A stretch of 64,000 nucleotides of DNA from Solenopsis invicta (Eukaryota > Arthropoda > Insecta > Hymenoptera > Formicidae): assembly GCF_016802725.1 (NCBI RefSeq), contig NC_052668.1, positions 16,039,001 through 16,103,000 on the forward strand. The letters are read 5' to 3'. Shown piece after piece: positions 39,489-49,360 of this stretch. A program made the position numbers and the translations under genes. The notes beneath the pieces were generated by a model that made no database searches, was not told where the DNA came from, and saw only the letters and a program-made list of their open reading frames with translations. Position 1 is the stretch's first letter. Every line of letters begins with the position of its first letter.

Positions 39489-42085
39489 TTAGTGCATGAC
39501 GAGTACTTCGTAATCCTTGAACGATAGCTCTTCGCCATCGAACGGAATGTACAGGCATCCGTGACTCGGTTGAACCTGAAGAAATATTTTTTTTTTTTTT
39601 TTTTTTTTACATTCATATTCCTTAGAACAGCTGGATTATAACTTTCTGGTCTAATAGGGTCGCGTAACGATAAAAGTAAATCTCGCTTGCTAAATGTAGA
39701 GCGCAAATTGGAGAACACTTTGGCAGAGACGCGTGCTTTGAATATCGAAACACGTCATTCCGAATGCTTATCATTACTGCATAGCCCTGAGATTAGTAGC
39801 TGCCGAAAAGACCGACCTTGCCAATTGTTTGAGATCCACTATGGAGGACACGGCCAACATATAGAGGTTCTCCATCCGCGGTTTGTCCGGCGATTATCGC
39901 ATCCGCTGGTACTTCACCGTTGCTGCAGAACTCCCATGCGAATTCCCCTTGGCATAGGACCTGGCAATATCGTAACATTGTTAATACGGTATAACAATTA
40001 ATTGCTTATAACTATCATCGACAATTAATTCTGTTCTTCGTTATTATTTGATCAAAGAGGATTATCAGATAATGAAGTATCATAATAATAATAATAATAA
40101 TAATAATTTCGTGTAAATTATTGATTAGCTTATACCGAATATTTCATATCTCTTTTCATCAATTCAACTTCCGAGAAAAACTGATATCTCAAGATTATCT
40201 AATAAATTATGATTAATCTTAATAAGTTTTGTATTTTGATTATGAATCTATTTACGAGACGTTATGTAAGTTGCGAAAATGATGTAACAGCTTTCAATTG
40301 CTGTTATAGAATTAAAAGAAATCGTTGTTAGTTCTTTAGACAAGTCTGAATTATTTATACAATTTTCGGTGAATTTTTATGCAAATCGATGATGATCGCT
40401 TTTATGAAGAAATTATAAGTTAATTAAAATCGGTTTAATTACAATCGCAATTTTTGTGTTAAAAATACGACAAAGTATATTATACTTTATGATCGACTTA
40501 TGAAATTTTATCAGTTTCAATATCTGGTAGAGCAATGCAAAGCTTCGCACAATGCTCATAGCGTTACGTTTCTCGTAACGTAGAAGAAATTTTTTTGGTT
40601 TTGTACTCTTTTCTTACCTCGTAACTGTCTTTGGGATGTTCCTCGCCACCGTGGCAAACGTAGGCGACACCCTTGTCGGGAATCACTTTTGCCGGAATCA
40701 TGTCTCCATCGTGGAAAGCTCTGCCGACGTAAATTGCACTTCCGTCAGAGTCGCGACCACCGCTGACCGCATTTTCTGGCAGCGATTGAGCGCTGTGGCG
40801 GCTTACCCATCTGTAGGCTGTACCAATGATAAACTGTTAGCAAGATTGTTATGTTGAGTAAATTAACAAATTAGTGGATTCGAGCTGATCTACTAAACTT
40901 CAATTTTTTTATTAAAATAAAAAGAATAAATTTTGTTATCAGATGAAAAACTTATGTTACTCAATATTTAATAAGACTTTTAAATTCATATAAAACGTAA
41001 AAAAATTTGCGAATTTTTCATGTTAATCCTTCTTTCGGTTTAAATAAAAAATGAATTTTTTATTTGATTTTGTTTGAATTGCTACGAAAATATTTGATAA
41101 AATTTGTTAACACCGTAAAAGTGTATGATAAAAAATTAATTTATAGTATTATTATATTTTTTTAAATATTAGATATGACATTTCTCTGAAAAAATTGTTA
41201 ATTCATTTTGATAATCATTTAATCTATAGACACGTTGATTTTGATAATACCATATCTAAAATAACGAAAGTTTTATATCCGCTAAGTGATAAATCTTTGC
41301 ACAATCTCACGGACATCTGTAATAACATCTATATATAACACGTGTTATATAATATTAATACGCACCGACACACATTTCTTGTAATCGATATTTGATATGA
41401 TAACATTTTTCCAGACAATTCTAATAATCGGTGATTTCATATGTCACATATATCTTTACAGTCCATATAACTCACGTACTTTATAAAAATAAAGCAATTA
41501 TACATATTTAATGCTTAAAGGTAAATTTCTCTAAATTTTTAATAAAATATAATTCATTTTTAGTTATTATTACAATTTTGTTTATGCAACTGTTACAGTA
41601 ATAGCAAAGCATATAATACAATGCAAACATGACACGTAAGCACATATGTGTTGACGTAATATGTCACAAAACCATACAATCTAAAATAAAATATGTAAAT
41701 GTAAAGTTTTAAGAATTATTTAAAATTTTCTTAGTTATATCAGATTTCTAGATTAAACTGATTTATTAATATGTTTCAATAATTAATTAAATTTTAACAA
41801 TTTAAGTTTTTAAAATAGGAACTAAATTCTATTTTCTTTAATTAATTTTAAATTATCTCGACTGTAATAAAACTGTGATTCGAGTCTTAAAGTTCGATGC
41901 TTTTAGATTTATTTTTAGTAATAAAAAAATTAAAATAGAAAAGACGATATTCGATAATATCTATAATAAAGCAAATATCGATAGAGAAAAGAGAAATTAA
42001 TGAAAGAGAATTAAAATTATAATTATGTAAGGGCTCGATATCCTTTTTTATATTATTTGTAATATATTTTTTGCTCACCTGGCAT
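39489..42085 (-). CDS. DM9-repeat protein (DUF3421), two repeats
   Basis: Complete 145-aa minus-strand gene with exons 42079-42085, 40618-40817, 39817-39960 and 39489-39575 (TAA). The first coding exon is only ATGCCAG. It gives MPAYRWVS across the junction, with an in-frame stop upstream. Repeat 1 spans about residues 4-69 (YRWVS, LPENAVSGG, IYVGRAFHDGDMIPAKV, YVCHGGEEH). Repeat 2 spans about 70-143 (FAWEF, VPADAII, LYVGRVLHSGSQTIGK, CLYIPFDGEE, DYEVLV). These match the DM9 consensus. No signal peptide or membrane segment is visible. DM9 proteins in other invertebrates include mannose-binding and infection-responsive members and are related to the natterin N-terminal domain. A lectin-like immune role is inference. 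The donor of exon 3 (GTCGGT) is weak, but the product fits the family exactly. Confidence 0.9.
39587..39608. repeat. Poly(T) tract
   Basis: 22 consecutive T on the + strand. On the gene strand it lies within the intron just 5' of the final DM9 exon's exon-exon boundary region, upstream of the TTCTTCAG acceptor. Confidence 0.9.
40082..40108. repeat. (ATA)n microsatellite
   Basis: Trinucleotide AT-only repeat of about 9 units in a DM9-gene intron. Confidence 0.9.
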
Positions 42086-42141
42086 AGTGGAAATCGATTC
42101 GGCACGGTTGGAGCCTCAATATGAGATGGTGCCCATCGTAT
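42079..42141 (-). other. Probable 5' exon of the DM9 gene (UTR plus start)
   Basis: On the minus strand a CAG acceptor precedes 42141 and a GTGAGC donor follows 42079. The exon contains an in-frame TGA and then the ATG at 42085. A further upstream donor GTAAGT next to 42259 suggests another untranslated 5' exon. Both are supported only by splice motifs. Confidence 0.5.
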
Positions 42142-42259
42142 CTGCACGTTGAGTTAAAAGCTCGTGTAATCTTATCACTCGCGTAATCTTATTTACCGAA
42201 ATGTTTCACTTGTCTCTATCTTTTTTCTTTACTCTTCATATGTGATACTGTAACTTACC

Positions 42260-44079
42260 TAGAATGTGATATGATATACTCCCACGCCTTTCCTATCCAA
42301 CGTAAAATTAGTATCAGATATTGATTAATAGATTGTCATGATAATAAAATTATAGTTGCCATCAGTTTTGATCAAATTCTATTTAAATATTTTTTTTATG
42401 TATTTACGTGTGAAAAGTGACATTTTTTGTTAGTTTTCATTTTTGGTAAGATATACGTGTTATGTTAAATAGGTCGATGTCAATTTATTAATCGAAAATT
42501 TGACATCGGACTTTATCGAGGAATGTGTATATTCATAAAACATATTTAGAAAAGACAAAAAAATATCTGTAATATAATTATAAAATTAAAACTATCTAAA
42601 GAGCACATAATATTTGTCATAAATATTCATAAATTCTGATGAATTTATTTTCAAAAAGTAGTAAATATTTAATGAAAATTGTTTATAAAGATTTTGGAAT
42701 AATATAAAAATAATTACTATTAAATATAAATAATTATTATACATATAAAAATTATTTTTATATTATTTGATTTTGTTACCAAGGGTTTATGTATTTTTAA
42801 ATTTTATATATATAATTTCATTTAAATGTATATGCATACGAGATCTATCACAAAAGCTAAAGATAAAAAAAGTAACGTATTTTTGAAATTTTTTAAAATT
42901 TACAGGGTTGGGTAAATTAATATATTTTTTAATTAAATTAAGTTAAAGTTAATGACTTATAAAATTATTGTACAAAAACTAGTTAAAAATTACGTTAAGT
43001 TTAAATTAACTAAGTTAAATTAAAAGTTAATTTTATAAAGCATTATGTAAAATTAGAAATTTGTAATTTTTTAAAGTTAGATTACTGATTTAACAATAAG
43101 ACAATTTTTGGCGTGAGTATAACAGATATCTGCGAGGGGAAATTCACAGCCGGCATTGGTGTACAAAATTTCGGCAGTGGACTGCCGAAAAAAGTAAGCA
43201 GTGACCTATAATATTGACGGCATTGTCGTCAGTGGTTGGGGAGTGGTGAGCTCACTTCAGAGTCGGTTTTTCGATCATGGGGTTGAGCACAAAAATTTTT
43301 GAATACTTCGGGAAAGCTTTAGAATTCTTGTGCAGGCATTGGCGTATGATAATGGGCACGCGGTAGTGTTCATAATTGCATGGCATTGCCTTAATTTTAA
43401 TATAGGATTGACGGCATTGTAGGCATTGACTAACAATAAGCATTGTCGGCAGTATACAAAAATGTCGGCAGTGTTTTACAGCAATGCCAAAAATCGGCAT
43501 TGGTGTACAAAATTTTGGGTTGTGAATTCCCCTCGGATATCTGTATTATCGACTAAACAATTTTTTATCAAACGCCGCGATGGTGACATAAATTTATAAT
43601 CAAATAAAATATTAAAAAATTAAATATTAAATATTATTATTTGACATCCAAAATATTTATCAATTGTATAAAATTTATTAAAATAAAAATTTTTAATTTT
43701 AGAAATTATCTTTCTAACATTTAAATTTTGTTATCACAACATGTATTTCATAGTGGTGTCATGTGTCATGGAAATATTATAGATCCGTTTCTGGTAACAT
43801 AGTGGTAGACCATTCTCTATCCGAATTTAAAAAAATAAATATATATTGCTCATACAAATTTATTTATTTTTTTCATGCCGCTTAACATTCGTACATCCTC
43901 TAATGATTACTCGTCATATAATTATCATCAAAAAGAATTACCTTCTATTCACTCAGTATACAATTATTTTAATATCTCCAGATGTACAGAACTAATATCC
44001 GGAATATTTTCAAATAACGATCGAGATGGAAATGGTGACATTAGAAATAAATTCATTATTCTTAATCACGCTTCTCGAT
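42260..44079. other. AT-rich intergenic DNA between Paf1 and the DM9 gene
   Basis: No coding signal. It contains a MITE-like element at 43120-43547. TTTATT on the + strand near 43861 would be an AATAAA for Paf1 on the minus strand, about 215 nt past its stop. Confidence 0.6.
43120..43547. mobile_element. MITE-like element with GGCATTG/GGCAGTG internal repeats
   Basis: Terminal inverted repeats: left ACAGATATCTGCGAGGGGAA then ATTCACA; right, inverted, TGTGAATTCCCCTCGGATAT then CTGT. Near both ends a direct block CGGCATTGGTGTACAAAATT recurs. The interior is rich in short GGCATTG and GGCAGTG words in both strand senses. About 430 bp, with no coding capacity. A TA-type flank is possible but not clear. 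Confidence 0.7.
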
Positions 44080-46612
44080 TCACTCACTCTCGGAGCCGCT
44101 TTCGCCGCTCGCGCTTTCGGAACCGCTGCCGCTACCAGTTCCAGATCTCGATCTTGACCGCGACCTGGACTTAGATCGCGAGCTCGACCGAGATCTTGAC
44201 GGTGACTTCGCAGGTGTCCTCGAGCGCGATTTTGACTTGGATCTAGATCTCGATGTGTTCCTCGACTGAGGACTGCCGGATCGAGATCGTGATTTACTGC
44301 GCGATTTAGACGGCGAACGCGACTGAGAACGCGAGCGCGATCGAGACGGTGATCTAGATTTCGACGGGGAACGTGAACGTGAACGTGAACGTGAACGTGA
44401 ACGTGAACGAGAACGTGAACGTGAATGCGATCGTGAACGCGATCTTGATCTCGATCTTGATTTCGATCTCGATCTTGATTTCGATCTCGATCTTGATCTC
44501 GAACCGGATTTGGAACGAGATCGTGAGTGGGATCGCGATTTTCTGCTGGACGCTCGCGAGGATGCCCTCGAAGAGGCACGCGACTCTTCTCCGTTTTCCA
44601 CTTCAGAACCTGCGAACAAATTGTCAGATAATTTTTGGAAAAATATTCAGAATACAATAATAGTCGATTCTATCAACAAATATAAAAAGCGAACCTTTAA
44701 CCGGCATATCTTTCCCGTCTGCCTTATCCTCTTGTTGAGTTTCCTGTTCTTCCTCTTCTTCCTCCTCTTCGTCCTCATCCTCCTCTCCCGGCGGCTCCAA
44801 TTGTTTTTCTCGATATCTCTGCATTCTAAATTCATTAGCGTTCAGGGGTCGGTGACGCACTATTAAGCGCGTGTTGTTTGGTTGCTGTCCTACCTTCTGG
44901 CGCCGTTTGCTCAGTCGCACGCGCGTTTCTAGTTCATTGTAGTAAACCTGCGGTACACAAAAGACGATTAACGTGACGAATTAATTACAACACGTAATAT
45001 ACTATTGCGTTCGTATATATACCCCGTCTTGTCTCATCACAAGGAAATAATTCTCTTCGTATCCTTTGGAAGCTTTGCTCTTGACGTTCCAATTGTACTC
45101 TCTCGCCATTTTATATTCGTATTCCTCCTCGTCAGCGTAGTCGATACCAGCTGTAAAGTCCCGTCGGCGCTTTTCCAACGTTTCTTCCAACGGCAAAAAG
45201 TAAGCAACAAACTGTTCACCGCTCTCGTCCATCACACCTCTAAAAAAAGCATCATTTCATACAATATTAATTTGATTGCAAAAAATAGTTCCTTTTTTTC
45301 CTTTTTAATACTTACAGTATATATAAAAATACAGATGTTTTTCAAAGTCTTATTTTCAGAAATAAACATTAATTCGCATTTTATTAATAACACATAGATT
45401 ATATAAATATTTGGACTAATCATTAAATCGCTATTTAATGTTTTACTTTTTGAAAATAAATTTTTAAAAATATTTTCTGTACAAATATTTGTTATACTAA
45501 CTGTACGTTTCGTTTCTTTTGCATTGAGTAAAATTACTATGAAAACTTACCGTATCATAGCTTGTGACATTTCTTCGATCTGTGCTGGTACAGATCGACC
45601 AGTTGGCGCAGGATCAGAATCAAATATGACTTGCGCACACGGATATTTCCATAACTAAAAATTAGAAAAGGATAAGAGTACAATTATATATGTATATTGA
45701 TATTTATGATAGTCACCGCAGTACTACCTTAAAGTCTGGATATACAGGCAATATTTCTACAGGTACTACGTTTGGTTTACTGTAGTGTCTTTCAATTGGC
45801 TTCTTATTGTCTTCAAAGGTCTTTTCTATAGCTTTTATTTGACTCTCGCGGTCCATATACAACGTTTCCTCCTAATTGTAAATAATTTAATTTTGTGTTA
45901 AAAAATACTAATATCATGCAATGCACAAATACTAATATCACATAATAAATAAATTGTACCTTAAAGTTCTTCTTGATACTATAACCAACTTTAGCTTCAA
46001 CCTTGTCCGCCGTTTGCGGCTGAAATCTGGTACTCTCTGTGGAAATATATTCTGTACGTCTCAACCAGGACACGCTCCTGGCGTGATGTCGAGAACGTTT
46101 TGAATCCTGTGGAGTAAGAACATCTTCCTCGAGCAACTTTTCGTCAGCTGGATCTAACTGACCATTTAGATCTCCCGCATACGTGTCTTTATTAATTAAA
46201 TCAATTTCTACACCTAAATCGTGTTCTGTCAAGACTTCATATTTATAATTGCGTTCTAACGAGGTTGGATTATACTGAATAAACCTGTGTAACAAGTATG
46301 ATAAATTGTTAAAGAAAAGGCCTTTAAATTAAAGAGCGACGGAATGTCTGGCGAAGTTTTATTGCTCACCTGGTGGGTTCAAAGGGATACGTTATGAATT
46401 TCGGATCGAATGGGATATCCGGCAATGTGTTGCAATACTTCACTCTGCATATGAGCTCAGATCTGAAAAAGCGCGAGTCAATGTAGCAATGCTACAATTG
46501 TATTTATTTATAAACTATCTGTTGATTCGCTTATTTACCGTTTTTCCACTGGTCTGACTGCACGTTTGTCCCTCTCAGCTTGGTTACTGTTCGTTTGTAT
46601 AGTAGGTGCCAT
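44080..46612 (-). CDS. Paf1: Paf1, RNA polymerase II-associated factor 1
   Basis: Complete minus-strand gene with ATG at 46612 and TGA at 44082-44080. Exons are 46539-46612, 46370-46462, 45960-46284, 45728-45871, 45551-45654, 45023-45239, 44695-44947 and 44080-44609. They join in frame to 579 aa (human about 530). Diagnostic blocks are CRVKYCNTLPDIPFDPKFIT, LDPADEKLLEED, RRTEYISTE, QFVAYFLPLEETL, REYNWNVKSKASKGYEENYF and RVRLSKRRQK. An acidic Glu run follows near residues 370-387. Residues about 404-579 form an Arg-Ser dipeptide tail rather than the acidic/serine tail familiar from vertebrates. Paf1 scaffolds the PAF complex with Ctr9, Leo1, Cdc73 and Rtf1 in the nucleus, supporting Pol II elongation and H2B ubiquitylation. 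Drosophila's orthologue is antimeros. Every junction was phase-checked. Confidence 0.97.
44369..44409 (-). repeat. Hexanucleotide repeat encoding Arg-Ser in Paf1
   Basis: On the coding strand, CGTTCA repeats about 6-7 times and encodes alternating Arg-Ser. It is embedded in a longer, less regular RS-coding stretch. Confidence 0.95.
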
Positions 46613-47140
46613 CTTATCGCGTTGTGAACATGTGCTTTTCTTGGTTATTGGTTTCCGCCCCCGGGATTACAGGGACGATACGACCATGATGAAAAACAGT
46701 ATTAGAAATCAAATCTCAAAGAACGATTATCCCGGCAGGCCCATTGTGGTGCAATCGACGGTTAGAAAATAATCAGTACCGGGCGAACACGTTGATTACG
46801 GATCTAAAACGTCAATCTAATGATCAACAATAGAAATTCAACACTGACAACATGAAAACAATGTCCAAGACCAAACGCAATGTAACCGTATTGTTGTTAA
46901 CATATCTCTTGATAATTCACATGCAAGATGAAAAAGTGAAACAGATGTATAGCCACAGAACATATACTATGGCCACTCTGAAGTAGAGAACCTCTAGGCA
47001 GAGAGGAACCTGAGAGCAGCCACGGCGGCCTTTTTCCTATAACGCTTCGAAACTCCCGTACACTAGTGACGCACATCCATTCTGGTCAGAATAGGAACTA
47101 CGTGTCACATCTATTTTACAACTCGCCGTTAAAAACAGTG

Positions 47141-47216
47141 TGGATGTTAGCACGGACAACAACCCACATCCATCTCTCGAGAAATGGATGTAGGTTGTTG
47201 TCCGTGCTAACATTCA
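47141..47216. repeat. 33-nt-arm hairpin upstream of Paf1
   Basis: Arms 47141-47173 and 47184-47216 pair with two mismatches over 33 nt (core TTAGCACGGACAACAACC), with a 10-nt loop containing CTCGAG. The length and near-perfect pairing would suit a MITE core or a small-RNA precursor. It lies about 530 bp upstream of the Paf1 start codon. Confidence 0.9.
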
Positions 47217-47996
47217 TTTTGCTGCAAATAAAATCTGATGCTTATCGCGTATGTTGCATCCAGAACAGGGATCGAGAATGTGCACAAATGATTAATTACG
47301 TCTACTTTCGCGTAATTTTTTATTTATTATAGTCTGAATTATTTACATTAACATTGATATTAATACATATCAATACGTTTATGCCCATATTTTGCACAAT
47401 CATATTTTTACTTAAAAAAGATGTTTAATAGTAACAGAGAGAATTTGGTTCTTTAATAAAGAAACATTCATTTTACGCAGTACTTAAAAAATAATTGTAA
47501 TTAACATCGCATCATATGATGAAGAAGAAATAAATGTCTTTCCACGAATAAATATACCATCCTTTTATTTTTACATAATTCTTTATTATTTAAATGTCTT
47601 CAAATTATGCTTTTGAAAAAATTAGCTTTTTTAATTTTTTTAAATCTTGACGCAACTCTCTCTCTCTCTCACTCTTTCTCTCTTTCTCTTTTAACGTGAT
47701 TGTCCTTTAATTGTTTAGGCTTTCAGTTAGAGAGAGAAAGCATCGCGGTGATAGACATGGAGCAAGCGGCGATGTTATCTCTATGCATACCCTCCTCTTC
47801 ACTCCCCTCTCGACCCATCACGTTTTCCCTGCTACGTTTAGGCCGTAAAATTCAGAAAGAGGATTTTGGACGATTTCTGCGCAGGGACGTAGAGAGACTA
47901 GAAAGCGCCCACTCTTTTTTTATTATGTTACAATGGCATATACATGCATACGCATGATTTACAAATGACAATACGCGCGATTAATATGGCACAATA

Positions 47997-47997
<1 letters not shown>

Positions 47998-48032
<35 letters not shown>
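47998..48032. repeat. (AAT)n microsatellite
   Basis: About 12 units of an AT-only trinucleotide. Confidence 0.95.
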
Positions 48033-48033
<1 letters not shown>

Positions 48034-48289
48034 TAATAAAAATCAATGAAATATATAGATACTTGAGTATTATTTTTATTCTCTAACTTACAAACGTGAA
48101 GATTATTGATCTGATTTTAATACAACCTTTCAACAGTTTTTACGAAATATCACGTAAAGATTAATCAAAACTTTAGAAAAAAAAATTAATAAAGAATTAT
48201 ATAATAATATACGATATAAGGTATTAAAGTGTTAATCAGTAAAGTAACGGATTTTAATCAAATTCTTCTCGATATTAATCGATGGTAAT

Positions 48290-48416
48290 TGTGGAAATGA
48301 TGGAAATGGGATGGAAATAATGGAATGAATGTTATGATGGCAATGATGAAAATGATGGCAATAATGGGAATGATGGCAATAGTGGTAATGATGGCAATAA
48401 TGGGAATGCTGTGAAT
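48290..48416. repeat. ATGATGGCA-type minisatellite, + orientation
   Basis: Irregular tandem of 9-bp and related units such as ATGATGGCA and ATAATGGGA. The complementary motif recurs in the opposite orientation at 49090-49360. Confidence 0.85.
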
Positions 48417-48436
48417 AAGAGACTATCTCACATATT

Positions 48437-48548
48437 CCAAGCAGAACAGGGAGTCACCACTACATCAAAATAATATCAAAATGATCATTAAAAGTCACTT
48501 TTCGATCAATTAAGATTTGATGTCATTTTCACTTACTGTTCTGCTTGG
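48437..48548. repeat. Inverted 13-mer pair
   Basis: CCAAGCAGAACAG at 48437-48449 is exactly inverted at 48536-48548. A related GCGGAACAGTAAGTG follows at about 48555. Confidence 0.8.
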
Positions 48549-48676
48549 GATTAAGCGGAACAGTAAGTGCGGACAAATGGTGAGAAAATCGACCAGAGAC
48601 CTTTAGTCGATTTTTTGACAAAAACTTGACGAAAAATGATGAATTTTTTCAAAATTAAAAAAAAACTTGGAAAAAA

Positions 48677-49006
48677 TTAACTTTTGACATTTCGTATACG
48701 ACAGGCGAAAGAGCTACTAAAACGCGGAATGGTCCATAAAATTTCGGTAACAATTTTGCCGTAATGCTTTGAGCCACGGACGATAGGACGTGGTATCTCT
48801 TCAAAACGAGCTCCCACTACAAAAACTGTACCACGCCGACGCTGATTATAATACATAACTTGTTTTTGGTAGGCTTGCTCAAGATTTTCCGATACCCATT
48901 CAACGCTCGTAAAGTCTTGCATACGTCGTGACCGATATTTTGCCACTATAATGACATGAATAATCTTTAGCGGAAAAACGGTGAAAGATAGCTCAACTTT
49001 GATCAA
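48677..49006 (-). pseudogene. LTR-retrotransposon integrase C-terminal relic
   Basis: The minus-strand frame carries SENLEQAYQKQVMYYNQRRR, typical of the region after the catalytic core in gypsy-type Pol integrases. Just downstream the recognisable continuation (ITAKLLPKFYGPFR-like) is in a different frame, so at least one frameshift lies near 48800-48820. Only this small part of Pol is present. No LTRs, reverse transcriptase or Gag were found nearby. It is a decayed fragment and not functional. Confidence 0.75.
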
Positions 49007-49089
49007 TTTTTTGACAAGAATAGATGTCAGAAGTGAATCCTATTTCAAGTTCTTTTTAATTTTGCAGAAATTCAGTGGACTATCACTAA

Positions 49090-49360
49090 CGCCACAATTG
49101 CCATCATTCCCACTATTGTTATCATTTCTATCATTGCCATTTCCATTGCCGTCGTAATAGTGACAATACGATTGATCGATCATTATCGCTATCATCGCCA
49201 TCATCGCCAACATTGTCATAATCGCCATAATCATCGCCATCATCGCCAACATCGTCATTATCGCCATCGTCGCCATCATCACCATTATTGCCAACATCGC
49301 CATCATCGTCATCATCATAGCCATCATCGCCATCATCATCGCTATCAATGCCATTATCGA
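49090..49360. repeat. GCCATCATC-type minisatellite, inverted orientation
   Basis: Tandem 9-bp units such as CGCCATCAT and GCCAACATC. This is the reverse complement type of the 48290-48416 array, and it runs directly into the first satellite monomer. Confidence 0.9.

Larger units (their letters stand above)
46613..48289. other. Paf1 upstream and non-coding DNA
   Basis: 46613 to about 47050 is moderately GC and likely contains the Paf1 promoter. Beyond it are a strong hairpin (47141-47216), AT-rich DNA, and an AT-only trinucleotide repeat (47998-48032). No recognisable gene. Confidence 0.55.

Noticed and set aside
44010..44657. 215-codon alternative minus-strand frame rich in Asp-Arg and His-Val dipeptides over the Paf1 last exon
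   Set aside because: It is the out-of-frame reading of the repetitive RS-coding sequence; the RS frame joins Paf1 exon 7 in phase.
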